Source of the DNA: Onstottus_B arcticum
Lineage (GTDB): Bacteria; Acidobacteriota; Blastocatellia; UBA7656
DNA: 64,000 nucleotides
Direction of reading: 5' to 3'
Assembly: GCA_038040485.1 (NCBI GenBank)
Contig: JBBPIE010000036.1
Location: 1 to 64,000, forward strand
The translations under genes were made by a program, and so were the position numbers. Below, piece after piece: positions 56,486 to 64,000 of the stretch (positions within the stretch are counted from its first letter, which is position 1; each line of letters starts with the position of its first letter). The notes under the pieces are model-generated. The model saw only the letters and a program-made list of their open reading frames with translations. It was not told where the DNA came from and made no database searches.

Positions 56486-57400
56486 TCAGTCGGGCGCTCC
56501 GTCAACTCTCAGGCGCCCGCGGCTGCGGCTTGCGCAGGCGGCGGTATCACGTTGAGCCTCTGTAGCAACACGACTATGAGCAGCGTCAAGAGCACCCCGA
56601 CGAACAATAAGGTCAGCAGCAAAGCGTACCACTCGATCGTCCAGCCGAGCGCTACGGTTACTCGATGACTGAACGAGATGCCGGGCTTTGGAGCGCCCTC
56701 CTCCTCCAGGGCCCAGCTTCACCGTGCAGAACGCGTTTTCCTCATCGTAGTCGCCTAGTTTTACGCCGCCGGATTGGATCTCCCGTTCGATCTCCAGAAT
56801 CCGATTTTCAAGGTTTGTGAATTCCTCGATGTTCCCGCTCTTGCTTTTGAGAGCGATCAGCGCGTCGCGAGTTTTCTCCATTGAAGCGCGGTTCGCTTTC
56901 AGTTCCTTATACTCGTTGGTCTTGTCGGTCTTATCTATGCGAATCGAAGACAACTCACCCACCGTTTTCAATTCGGAGACCATGGGGTCGAAGCGATCGG
57001 GCGGGACGCCTATCGAAACCTGGACGCGTCGGCTCCCGGCCAGCCCTGACGCCTGTTCGAATTGGATCAAGGCGTTGTATTTCGAAGTCAGCTCGCGGAC
57101 TTTCTTTTCATCATCTTCAAAAGCGCCGGTCTTCGAGTGTACGGACGCGACCTTCTCGTACTTCTGGTCTATGCTGTGCGATTCGACGCCGTCGCCTTTC
57201 TGGACTTTGAGTTTCTCGCTGGCGTAGTTCTCCTTCGAGTCCCTCCCACCGACTGTGGTAAGAATCGCCGCGGAAAGGGCGTTGGCTGAGTTGAGTGGCG
57301 GCGCTGATGGAGCCAAGTATCCGTAAGCGAGCCGCCCGGCAAACAACACGACGAACCCCGCGGCCAAACAAAACATTCCTTTCTTGATTCGTTGCTTCAT
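56486..57400 (-). CDS. DUF4349-domain protein with a single-base frameshift near the C-terminus
   Basis: The intact part (about 230 aa) has an N-terminal anchor (GMFCLAAGFVVLFAGRLAYG) and a DUF4349 region with a coiled coil (RVQVSIGVPPDRFDPMVSELKTVGELSSIRIDKTDKTNEYKEL, IEEFTNLENRILEIEREIQSG, NAFCTVKL). After TVKL the frame becomes low-complexity and runs to 56486. Shifting by one base at 56709-56714 (GGGCCC) restores LEEEGAPKPGISFSHRVTVALGWTIEWYALLL and a membrane helix plus PPPAQAAAAGA, ending at 56509. So one extra base inactivates the end, or is a sequencing error. ATG 57400 with GGAGG. Confidence 0.85.
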   Translation of the reverse strand: MKQRIKKGMFCLAAGFVVLFAGRLAYGYLAPSAPPLNSANALSAAILTTVGGRDSKENYASEKLKVQKGDGVESHSIDQKYEKVASVHSKTGAFEDDEKKVRELTSKYNALIQFEQASGLAGSRRVQVSIGVPPDRFDPMVSELKTVGELSSIRIDKTDKTNEYKELKANRASMEKTRDALIALKSKSGNIEEFTNLENRILEIEREIQSGGVKLGDYDEENAFCTVKLGPGGGGRSKARHLVQSSSNRSARLDDRVVRFAADLIVRRGALDAAHSRVATEAQRDTAACASRSRGRLRVDGAPD

Positions 57401-57403
57401 CAC

Positions 57404-57726
57404 TGGGTACCTCCTACTTCACAATCTCGGTGTGATAGGTATCAGCAAGGAGCTTACAACGCAACCAGTCACGAGACTGAGCATGTTCCCGGTCGCGATT
57501 GTTGATGTAACGAATTGGACCGCTCTCTTGAGGTGGGTTCCTGGAGAAAGGTTGCAGCGCGGGCCAGCCCAAAAGGTTTCCGAGGGTTAAGAAAGATCGA
57601 GGCGGCAGACCTTGGAACTCCTGGTTCGCCGCGTCGAGCTCGCAGCCTGCGGTATGTCGTGCTTGATGTGATACATAATAAGGTGATAGATTCGATGCCA
57701 GGAAAATCAACACTCAGAGCACAAAC
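57404..57726. other. 323-bp region upstream of the Phd/ParE pair
   Basis: No intact gene. The sequence AGGTTGCAGCGCGGG, followed by CCAGCCCAAAAGG, and the frame 57515-57736 on the plus strand look like pieces of an old gene, but no stop-free stretch is long enough to assign. Near the end, GTGATA repeats (57669-57690, TGATACATAATAAGGTGATA) may be part of the antitoxin operator. Confidence 0.3.
57669..57692 (+). promoter_or_regulatory. candidate promoter/operator of the phd-parE operon
   Basis: The AT-rich sequence GTGATACATAATAAGGTGATAG at about 57669-57692 contains a -10-like CATAAT (57675-57680) and a direct GTGATA repeat flanking it. In Phd/YefM systems the antitoxin binds repeated sites overlapping its own promoter. 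The -35 element is not clear. Distance to the ATG at 57727 is about 45 bp, which is plausible. Confidence 0.35.
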
Positions 57727-58011
57727 ATGTCTATGAAAGTTACCGAGGACATCAGGTCTGTGACCGAACTCAAGCGCCGTACTCGCGAGATACTTGAGCA
57801 GGTTCGCCGCACCCGGCGTCCCGTTGTGCTGACCGTGAACGGAAAGGCCGACGCGGTGCTGATCGACGCTCGGACTTACGAGAAACACCTGAGCGCCAGC
57901 AACCTTTCCAGCCTTCTCTTACCCGCCGAGCAAGACGTGCTTCACAAGCGCACAAGGCCCATGCGCGCTTTCTTACGAGAGTTCAAGAATGCCCGCAAGG
58001 TTTCAAGTTAA
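57727..58011 (+). CDS. phd: Phd/YefM-family antitoxin
   Basis: 94 aa. KVTEDIRSVTELKRRTREILEQVRRTRRPVVLTVNGKADAVLIDARTYEKHL is the Phd/YefM DNA-binding domain (approximately residues 3-55), followed by a flexible C-terminal toxin-binding part (SSLLLPAEQDVLHKRTRPMRAFLREFKN). It binds and neutralises the ParE/RelE-type toxin encoded next and represses its own promoter in the family. The first ATG 57727 and a second at 57733 both fit. Overlaps the toxin gene by 23 bp. Confidence 0.92.
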   Translation: MSMKVTEDIRSVTELKRRTREILEQVRRTRRPVVLTVNGKADAVLIDARTYEKHLSASNLSSLLLPAEQDVLHKRTRPMRAFLREFKNARKVSS

Positions 58012-58309
58012 GATCACCAGGTCCGCGGAACAGGACATCGAAGACATCTGGACTTTCATAGCGAGCGACAACGAGGACGCAGCAACGAAGTTCGTTGGAG
58101 AGCTGGAGCGACAGGCAGCCAGGCTCGCTCGTTTTCCAGAAAGATGCGCTCTAATCCCAGAAAACGAACTCCTCGGCGCACGGTATCGCCATCTGGTTTA
58201 TGGAGCGTACCGCACAGTTTTCCGCATTGAAGGAAGAATTGTATATGTGCTGCGAATCGTACACGGCGCACGGCTGCTAGACACGTCGATGTTCGAGCTC
58301 GATCGATGA
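57989..58309 (+). CDS. parE: ParE/RelE-family toxin
   Basis: 106 aa RelE/ParE fold: FQVKITRSAEQDIEDIWTFIASDNEDAATKFVGELERQAARLARFPERCALIPENELLGARYRHLVYGAYRTVFRIEGRIVYVLRIVHGARLL. The RHLVYG and YVLRIVHGARL strands are diagnostic. The ParE branch poisons DNA gyrase, the RelE branch cuts mRNA; the late HxAR residues here do not fully separate the two. ATG 57989 overlaps the antitoxin gene, and the C-terminus runs close to the convergent tricorn gene. Confidence 0.92.
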   Translation: MPARFQVKITRSAEQDIEDIWTFIASDNEDAATKFVGELERQAARLARFPERCALIPENELLGARYRHLVYGAYRTVFRIEGRIVYVLRIVHGARLLDTSMFELDR

Positions 58310-58342
58310 GCAGCCGTGCGCAAGACCGTAGATTCCGAAGGG

Positions 58343-61300
58343 CTATTCCTTCTTCGCCTGCTGAACCTTCGAGCCAATCTCCTTCATCAGCTCCTGTACG
58401 GCAACTTCGATTTGCCGGTCGCGGCCCGCGAGATTGTCTTCGGGCGAGTTGTCCACCGCGATGTCAGGCTTCACACCGTAGTTCTCCATGTTCGTGCGCT
58501 TCTGATCGGCGAGGAAAACTCCGACGCCGGGAGTTCTAACAGTCGAACCGTCGATCAACGAATAGCTGCCCGTTCCGATCACGGCGCCCATCGTCGGTGT
58601 GCCGATCACTTTTCCAAGTCCCAGCGCGCGGAAGCCCGCAGGAAACATCTCGGCATTTGAAGCCGAGCGCCAGTTCTGCAAAACAACCTTCGGTCCGAAG
58701 AACCCGGCGAACGGGCGGCCGGTCGGTTCGCTGCCGCGCGGCTGCCAGATCTGATACTCGCGTTGCACAAGGATCGCCAGCAGCTCCTGCTCGATGTTCC
58801 CGCCGCCGTTCCATCGCTGGTCGATGATCAGCGCTTCTTTGTTTCGATTCTCGCGAATCTCTTTCTCGAACTTGCGAAGCGAAGGTGGGTTCATCGCTTG
58901 AATGTGGAGGTAGCCGATTCGCCCGTTCGAAGCCTTGTCCACCATCTCGCGTCGCTGCTTGACCCAGCGTTCGTAGCGGAGATTCGAATAAGCCTGAGTG
59001 GCGACCGGCTCAATCCGAGTCTTCCACGCTCCGTCTTCAGAGGGCTTGTTGTTGAAGGTCACTTCGACTTTGCGATTCAATCGGTGGTTGAGCATCTCCC
59101 AGTAGTTGTCGCCGGCTTTCACCGGGCGGCCGTTTATCGCGATCAGGTAATCGCCTGCACTCACCTTCACCCAGTCCTTGTCGGCCGGCCCGTCCTCAAA
59201 AACATGACTCACTCGATAACGGCCGGCTGCGTCATCGGCCTGAAGCTCAACGCCAAGATGATATGTAGCCAGCACTCCTTCGCGGCCTCTGGGCGGAGGC
59301 GCGGCGCCGGTGTGTGAAGCGTTCAACTCGCCGATCATCTCGTTGATGATGTTGAGCAGTTCCTGGCGTTCGCCGACGTGCTCGACAAGCGGCTGATACT
59401 TGGCGCGCATCGCGTCCCAGTCCCTGCCATGCATCTCGGCGTCGTAGAAGCGGTACTTCATCGTGCGCCAGGCATCGTCAAACATTTCGGCCCACTCGGA
59501 GGATTTGTCGATCTTCACCTGCGCGACGAAGTTCACACGGCGGCGTGCGGCTTCGCGGCCGCCCGATGCAGTCGCTGCAGCGGCAAAACCTGCGCCCGCC
59601 GCGCCCGCGCTTGCAGGCAGTGCGATCGAATAAACCGAGTTTGCCTCTCTGTAGAAAAGCGTGCGGCCGTCGCGCGAAATGCTCAGACCCGAGATGCCGC
59701 CGCCAAATCCGAACCCGCCCCCGCCGCCTCCTTCCTCGTCAACCCGCGGCTCGCCGGCGACCACACGCGTCAATCGCTTGCCGTCTTCACCGATCGTGTA
59801 GATCACCGGAATCGTGCGAGTGCTCGAGGGCTCGGTCGTCACGAACACGAGTGTTCGATTGTCCGGCGCGACATTGTAGTTGAAAACCGCAAACGGCATT
59901 CGGGTAACTTGACGAGTTCGCCGCTTCAAACCAGCCCAGTCGATGTTGACATCGCGAGGCGGCTGATTGCGGGCGGCGGCTCGACGAACCGCAGCCTCCG
60001 CGCCTCCCTGCTCCTGTTCCGTATCGGGACGCTCTTCCGGATCGTTGGGGTCACGGTCCTCGCGTTCAAGCGCCACCGAATAAAGCTGCGCCGAGGGCTG
60101 CCCGGCGGCGCCGCCCTGGCCGCCATCCGTTCGAACAAAGAACAGCTTGCGTCCGTCGTGACTGAACTGCGGATTGACTTCACTGAATGAATCAAACGTC
60201 ACTTTCTTTTCATCGCCGCCAGCCGAAGGAATCAAATAAATGTCGGCGGTTCGCACATAGTCCGGTTTCGAGAACGCGATCCACTTGCCGTCCGGCGACC
60301 ATATCGGCGAGCCGAAGTTGCCATACCTGGACGAAGACAGCTCCGCGGTCTGCTTGCTCTCGACTGTGTACTTGCGGAGTTTGTTGTCCGAGCAGACGAA
60401 CGCGATCTCTTTCGAGTTGGGCGACCAGTTGAACCCAAACTTCAGCGCGTCGATGCTGGTGATCTTCTGAGCCTCGCCGGCGCCGTCGGCGGAAGTAAGG
60501 TAAAGCTCTTCCCTGCCGCTTCGGTCGCTTATGAACGCGAGCGATTTCCCGTCCGGCGAGTACTGCGGGTCTCTGTCGCGGGCTGCGTTGTCGGTGATCT
60601 GACGAATATCGCCCTCGTCAGTCGGGGCGGTGAAGATCTCGCCGTGAATCGAGAGCGCGATTCGGCGGCTTGAAGGCGCAAGGTCGTAGTCGTCTGCTTG
60701 CGAGTTGAAGTCGCGAACCTCGGCGACGTTCTCCTGAGTCTCAGCCGAAATGTCGAGCTTGACCGGCGTGACGCGGCGGCTGGCAACGTCGAGCTTCCAC
60801 ACTCCGAACTCATGCTCGAAGACTATCACCTTACCGTCCGCGCTGATCGCCGGAAATCTGACATCTCCCGTTTTGAAGGAAGTCACGCGGTCCGCTTTTC
60901 CGCCCGTCTCGGGCACGCGCCAGAGGTTGCTCAAACCGTTGCCCTCGCGGTCGCTGACAAAATAGATACCGCCGTCGCGGCTCCACATCGGCCACGAATC
61001 GATCCCATCGAAGTCTGTCAGATCGGTGAACTTTTTCGCTGCGATATCCATCACGGTCACGTCGGTGTTCATCGAGCCGCGATAATACTTTCGCCAGTAG
61101 ACCTGGCCTTTGCGATTGATCGCCAGCTTCGATCCGTCGGGCGAGAAGCAGCCGTTGATTCCCATATCCGCGCCGGCATTACGCTCCATTCCGCCTTCGA
61201 TGCTTACTGTGTAGAGCTTGGCCGCGAAGTCATCACCCCGGCTGCTCGAAAACAAAACGCCTCGCGAGTCGGGCGACCAGCCAAGCACGGTGTCGTCCGC

Positions 61301-61618
61301 CGAATGAAAAGTAAGCTGGCGCGCCGCGCCGCCTTCGCTCGGAATGATGAACGCGTCCAGATTCCCGTTGCGGTCCGACGAGAAGGCTATCCACTTTCCA
61401 TCGGGCGAGAAGCGCGGGTAGACGTCGCGAGCCTTGTGCACGGTGATACGGCGGATGTTCTTGCCGTCCTCGTCGGCCGTCCAGATGTCTGCCAGGTAGG
61501 TAAAGGCTATTCGGCCGTTGTGATAGTGCGGATAGCGAACAAGCCTGGCTTCGCGGCCAAGGGCGCTGAGCGGGGCGCACAACAAAAACAGGATGAGCAG
61601 GGCGCGGCTTCTCTTCAT
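58343..61618 (-). CDS. tricorn-type S41 protease with beta-propeller and PDZ domains
   Basis: About 1091 aa, exported (signal MKRSRALLILFLLCAPLSA). Blades of WD40/TolB-like propeller at residues of about 25-340 (SPDGKWIAFSSDRNGNLDAF, SPDGSKLAINRKGQVYW repeats) and a second propeller to about 730, then a PDZ domain (near 790-870, GRYRVSHVFEDGPADKDWVKVSAGDYLIAINGRPVKAG) and an S41 protease core with RSASNAEMFPAGFRALGLGKVIGTPTMG (the serine region) to the end. Tricorn peptidases digest peptides from the proteasome in archaea; bacterial homologues are periplasmic. ATG 61618 with AAAGGAG before it. Confidence 0.92.
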   Translation of the reverse strand: MKRSRALLILFLLCAPLSALGREARLVRYPHYHNGRIAFTYLADIWTADEDGKNIRRITVHKARDVYPRFSPDGKWIAFSSDRNGNLDAFIIPSEGGAARQLTFHSADDTVLGWSPDSRGVLFSSSRGDDFAAKLYTVSIEGGMERNAGADMGINGCFSPDGSKLAINRKGQVYWRKYYRGSMNTDVTVMDIAAKKFTDLTDFDGIDSWPMWSRDGGIYFVSDREGNGLSNLWRVPETGGKADRVTSFKTGDVRFPAISADGKVIVFEHEFGVWKLDVASRRVTPVKLDISAETQENVAEVRDFNSQADDYDLAPSSRRIALSIHGEIFTAPTDEGDIRQITDNAARDRDPQYSPDGKSLAFISDRSGREELYLTSADGAGEAQKITSIDALKFGFNWSPNSKEIAFVCSDNKLRKYTVESKQTAELSSSRYGNFGSPIWSPDGKWIAFSKPDYVRTADIYLIPSAGGDEKKVTFDSFSEVNPQFSHDGRKLFFVRTDGGQGGAAGQPSAQLYSVALEREDRDPNDPEERPDTEQEQGGAEAAVRRAAARNQPPRDVNIDWAGLKRRTRQVTRMPFAVFNYNVAPDNRTLVFVTTEPSSTRTIPVIYTIGEDGKRLTRVVAGEPRVDEEGGGGGGFGFGGGISGLSISRDGRTLFYREANSVYSIALPASAGAAGAGFAAAATASGGREAARRRVNFVAQVKIDKSSEWAEMFDDAWRTMKYRFYDAEMHGRDWDAMRAKYQPLVEHVGERQELLNIINEMIGELNASHTGAAPPPRGREGVLATYHLGVELQADDAAGRYRVSHVFEDGPADKDWVKVSAGDYLIAINGRPVKAGDNYWEMLNHRLNRKVEVTFNNKPSEDGAWKTRIEPVATQAYSNLRYERWVKQRREMVDKASNGRIGYLHIQAMNPPSLRKFEKEIRENRNKEALIIDQRWNGGGNIEQELLAILVQREYQIWQPRGSEPTGRPFAGFFGPKVVLQNWRSASNAEMFPAGFRALGLGKVIGTPTMGAVIGTGSYSLIDGSTVRTPGVGVFLADQKRTNMENYGVKPDIAVDNSPEDNLAGRDRQIEVAVQELMKEIGSKVQQAKKE

Positions 61619-61920
61619 GGGCTTCTCCTTTGATTCGGCGAGCGATTTGAGCGAGTTCGAAGAATGACTGAGACGGTCAGCCTGGCGCAAGGGTTACACC
61701 AAACCCGCCAGCGGCCGGCCTCCTGGGAGCGCAGGCATCCCTGCCTGCTGCCGCCGTAGGAGAAGAGGCAGGCAAGGATGCCTGCATTCCCAGGTAGGCT
61801 GGGGTTCACGGCGGGCCTGCTTTCCAATTGCGCCCGCTGGCGAGCGGGTTTATCATTGCGCCGTCACTCACAAACGCCCGTCCATCAGTAGGCGGCAAAC
61901 TCACACGTTGGAGGAAGATC
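61619..61920. other. 302-bp intergenic region with a REP palindrome
   Basis: Contains the REP-like element at 61721-61797 (below) between divergent genes. No gene is visible. The plus-strand frame opened at 61828 ahead of the ATG 61921 of the next gene is not needed: its residues are not signal-like and the ATG is preceded by GGAGGAAGATC. Confidence 0.4.
61721..61797. repeat. REP-like palindrome, CTGGGAGCGCAGGCATCC family (copy 3)
   Basis: Left arm 61722-61750 (CTGGGAGCGCAGGCATCC then CTGCCTGCTG) and right arm 61766-61797 (GAGGCAGGCAAGGATG then CCTGCATTCCCAGG) pair over nearly 30 bp. The right arm has a substitution (ATTCCCAG for CTCCCAG). With copies at 1844-1913 and 4000-4093 it shows a dispersed family in one window. 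Confidence 0.8.
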
Positions 61921-62649
61921 ATGAAGAAGCTCAATCGCGTCGGCATTACCTGCGCGCCGGTGGTCGTTTTTATCTGCGCGCTCTCGATTTCGGCTCAATG
62001 GAACAAGAAGCCTTACACCGAATGGTCGGAGAAAGAGGCGACGAAGATGCTCAACGATTCGCCCTGGGGTCAAACGCAAGTGTTTAGCGACACTTCCAAT
62101 GAGTTCGGCAGAGGAGTCGCCCGTGGCGGGGTCGGCACTGTTGATAACCGCAGCGGCGACTATAGCGCGCATCACTTGAATATTCGAATTCGATTCCTTT
62201 CCGCGAAACCGATTCGTCAAGCGTTTAGTCGCGTCATCATGCTGGGGCAGAAGGGTAAGGTGCCCGACCAAATGGCCGCGCAACTGAACGCGTTCGCGAC
62301 CCAGGACTTTCCTGACTACATCATCATTTCCGTTGACGCGGATGCTAACGAATCCAAATCCGAACTTCGCGAGTTCAGAACGCTCCTGGACACAACCTCG
62401 ATGGTTGATCTGAAACCCGACACCTACCTGTCGGCCAAAGGACAACGAACGTTTATTACGGGCTTTCAACCGCCGAAGAAGGACGGGCTGGGAGCTAAAT
62501 TCATCTTTCCTCGAACCGTGAACGGCCAGCCGGTCATTCCACCGGACAGTGATGAGATTCAGTTTTATTCGGAGTTTTCGAATAAATACAAGCTCAACAT
62601 GCGTTTCAAGGTTAAGGACATGATGATTGACGGAAAACTGGAGTACTGA
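61921..62649 (+). CDS. secreted WNKKPYTEWSE-type protein, first of two paralogues
   Basis: 242-aa exported protein: signal peptide (VVVFICALSISAQ), then WNKKPYTEWSEKEATKMLNDSPWG, a start resembling GWxTD-related or lipid-binding acidobacterial families. Middle: RIRFLSAKPIRQAFSRVIMLGQKGKVP, FPDYIIISVDADANES, then LGAKFIFPRTVNGQPVIPPDSDEIQFYSEF and MRFKVKDMMIDGKLEY at the end. The next gene shares this plan (WNKKPYTEWSENQAVKLLNDSPW, GFGARFIFPRIVNGKEIV, KVKEMSFGGKLEY). Probably a tandem duplication. Function unknown. ATG 61921 with GGAGGAAG before it. Confidence 0.85.
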   Translation: MKKLNRVGITCAPVVVFICALSISAQWNKKPYTEWSEKEATKMLNDSPWGQTQVFSDTSNEFGRGVARGGVGTVDNRSGDYSAHHLNIRIRFLSAKPIRQAFSRVIMLGQKGKVPDQMAAQLNAFATQDFPDYIIISVDADANESKSELREFRTLLDTTSMVDLKPDTYLSAKGQRTFITGFQPPKKDGLGAKFIFPRTVNGQPVIPPDSDEIQFYSEFSNKYKLNMRFKVKDMMIDGKLEY

Positions 62650-62760
62650 GGCAAGAATGGACGGCGGCGGGCTGGATGATTTGATTCCAGCCTGCGACGC
62701 GGGCGCCGGCATCCGATTCACGGACTCATTCTTACGCCTCGTACCCCAAGAGGTATAAGA

Positions 62761-63522
62761 ATGGAAAGTTGTTTGCTGGTTGTAAGAGTAGTCGCGGTGC
62801 TTTTGGCATTTTCGCCCGGAGCTTCCGAGGATTGGAACAAAAAGCCCTACACCGAGTGGTCCGAGAATCAGGCGGTGAAGCTGCTGAACGATTCCCCGTG
62901 GGCACAGACTCATTCGTTCACTGACACGTCAAAGGCGTTTAACACAGCTCGAGGCCAGCAAAGCCAGTCCTCGACCGCTTCGTCTGTGGTTTCGGTTAAC
63001 TTTCGAGCGCGGTTCTTGTCTTCCCGGCCGGTTCGTCAGGCGATCAGCCGGCTTGAAGCGGTTCATCATAAGGGAGAGGTGCCGCCTCAAAAGGCCGCAC
63101 TGTTGAAGGCGCTGGCGGAACAGCCTTTCCCTGACTACGTCGTCGTCGCGGTGACCTGCGACTCCGACCGGGGCAGCGATATGCTCCAGCAGGCAAACGA
63201 GACCCTGCGCAAAGCAACAACCGCGGTGCTGGCCAACAAGACATACCTGCTCACCAATGACGGACAGCGGGTATATCTTAAAGAGTATCAAGCTCCGCGC
63301 AACGACGGGTTCGGAGCCCGGTTTATCTTTCCGCGAATCGTGAACGGCAAAGAGATAGTGACCTCTGAAGGTGGGGAGATCGTCTTCCACGCCGAGATGG
63401 GCGGGGGCTCGGAGCTTAACAGTCCAGTCATTACCAAGGATGCGGAGCACGGATATGGCTTCACGATCCACACTCGATACAAGGTCAAAGAGATGTCGTT
63501 CGGCGGGAAGCTGGAGTATTGA
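62761..63522 (+). CDS. secreted WNKKPYTEWSE-type protein, second paralogue
   Basis: 253-aa protein with a weak signal peptide (LLVVRVVAVLLAFSPGASE) and WNKKPYTEWSENQAVKLLNDSPWAQTHSF, similar to the preceding gene over its whole length (FRARFLSSRPVRQAISRLEAVHHKGEVPPQ; FPDYVVVAVTCDSDRGSDM; GARFIFPRIVNGKEI; YKVKEMSFGGKLEY). The spacing between the two genes is 111 bp. ATG 62761 with AGAGGTATAAGA. The paralogues differ most in the 60-120 region. Function unknown; the presence of a pair may mean two subunits of one complex. Confidence 0.85.
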   Translation: MESCLLVVRVVAVLLAFSPGASEDWNKKPYTEWSENQAVKLLNDSPWAQTHSFTDTSKAFNTARGQQSQSSTASSVVSVNFRARFLSSRPVRQAISRLEAVHHKGEVPPQKAALLKALAEQPFPDYVVVAVTCDSDRGSDMLQQANETLRKATTAVLANKTYLLTNDGQRVYLKEYQAPRNDGFGARFIFPRIVNGKEIVTSEGGEIVFHAEMGGGSELNSPVITKDAEHGYGFTIHTRYKVKEMSFGGKLEY

Positions 63523-63532
63523 GATAGTCAAA

Positions 63533-64000
63533 CTGGACATTGTTGGAATCGCAATAAAGAGGGTCCTGGTTGTTCTGGCGTTCAGCCTGGCCGTGCCTTG
63601 CGCCGCCCATGGTCAAGCTATTAACACTCAGGGTCAGGCTTCCGCTGAGAAACCTTCGCCGGCATCACCAGAATTGGCCGAGGCCTTGAGGCTCAGCGCG
63701 AAAGCAGTGCAGCTTAACAGTCAGGGAAGTTACGACGAAGCGCTTCGGCTTGCGAAGCAGGCACTCGACCTCCGTGAGAAGGCTCTTGGTCCGAACCACG
63801 AACTGATCGCCACATCTCTCAACAACATCGCTGGCATCTACAGAGGAAAGCATCGCTATGCGGACGCCGAGGCACTTTACCGGCGCTCGTTGAAGATCCT
63901 CGAAAATCGGTTTGGTGTTGAGAGCAGGTATCTCACCGACACAATTGAACACCTAGCCTGGATGCGGTTCGCACAGCGAAACAACGGCGACGCGGAGAAG
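63533..64000 (+). CDS. partial secreted TPR protein (runs off the right edge)
   Basis: Open frame of at least 156 codons from about 63533 (no ATG, GTG or TTG start; CTG at 63533, ATT at 63539) to the window end. A signal-like run IAIKRVLVVLAFSLAVPCAAHGQ is followed by AEALRLSAKAVQLNSQGSYDEALRLAKQALDLREKALGPNHELIATSLNNIAGIYRGKHRYADAEALYRRSLKILENRFG, TPR-12 (kinesin-light-chain-like) repeats. Such repeats often precede a CHAT peptidase domain. The missing standard start may mean an unusual start codon or a mutation. Follows the paralogue pair after 11 bp, so probably same operon. Confidence 0.7.
   Translation, partial: MDIVGIAIKRVLVVLAFSLAVPCAAHGQAINTQGQASAEKPSPASPELAEALRLSAKAVQLNSQGSYDEALRLAKQALDLREKALGPNHELIATSLNNIAGIYRGKHRYADAEALYRRSLKILENRFGVESRYLTDTIEHLAWMRFAQRNNGDAEK

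Noticed and set aside
57404..57726. possible complete gene upstream of the Phd/ParE pair
   Set aside because: Frames on both strands are short and have no start with a ribosome site, and none resembles a known domain.
60698..61633. 311-aa plus-strand frame inside the tricorn-type protease gene
   Set aside because: Antisense frame over a well-supported beta-propeller gene, with no recognisable domain.

Overview
The window comes from a GC-rich (roughly 58-60 percent by eye) chromosome of an environmental bacterium. I see no rRNA, tRNA, phage genes, CRISPR array or intact insertion sequence. The gene content fits Acidobacteriota, class Blastocatellia or a relative: a VWFA-related domain protein of the acidobacterial type, a Ras-like MglA/roadblock pair, a tricorn-type S41 peptidase, a huge secreted YD/RHS protein, many TPR proteins, FtsX/MacB-type permeases and DUF4349. 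This placement is inference from gene content; no marker gene was compared.

Layout. 1-3.0 kb: ECF sigma factor and zinc-finger anti-sigma factor, then a membrane-anchored TPR protein. 2.9-9.2 kb: DUF457/YdjM-type membrane hydrolase, TPR membrane protein, MazF-type toxin-antitoxin pair, and a sensor kinase plus VWA protein. 9.3-17.8 kb: Uma2 nuclease, gamma-glutamyltransferase, HD-GYP/GAF/GGDEF protein with two small downstream genes, HtrA protease, PIN toxin with partner. 17.9-28.8 kb: tandem-retropepsin protein coupled to an Ogg2-type DNA glycosylase, two FtsX permeases, mglB-mglA with a small membrane protein, M20 peptidase, lytic transglycosylase. 28.9-37.3 kb: a 1855-residue secreted YD/RHS protein ending in a metzincin-like motif, an adjacent Ycf48-like lipoprotein, then a second ECF sigma locus with a tandem paralogue pair. 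37.7-44 kb: OmpA-type lipoprotein, macro-domain/Nudix/TrmL operon, M48 protease, pentapeptide-repeat protein, ferritin-like protein. 44.2-49 kb: secA, then an overlapping AAA ATPase plus TOPRIM-like pair that looks like a split OLD/PARIS-type defence system. 49-57.4 kb: caspase-TPR protein, TMTC-like TPR membrane protein, two GT2 glycosyltransferases, a methyltransferase and a frameshifted DUF4349 gene. 57.7-64 kb: Phd/ParE toxin-antitoxin pair, tricorn-type protease, two paralogous secreted proteins, and a partial TPR gene at the right edge.

The intergenic DNA is the most unusual part. At least five gaps carry inverted arrays of 7-bp units (GACTACG-, GATTGCG-, GATCACG- and CAGTAGT-type). Four or more further gaps carry long imperfect palindromes of several REP-like families. 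Some of these sit inside operons (between two permease genes, between sigma and anti-sigma genes, between a PIN gene and its partner), and one runs through the apparent 5' end of a coding sequence. There are also three decay or mutation events readable directly: a diverged in-frame trmL fragment, a single-base frameshift in the DUF4349 gene, and an orphan C-terminal-like ORF.

Functional themes are envelope biology (proteases, transglycosylase, Sec translocase, glycosyltransferases, OmpA lipoprotein), signalling (two ECF sigma factors, histidine kinase, c-di-GMP, MglA GTPase), and conflict or addiction modules (MazF, PIN, ParE, ATPase-TOPRIM, RHS-metalloprotease).
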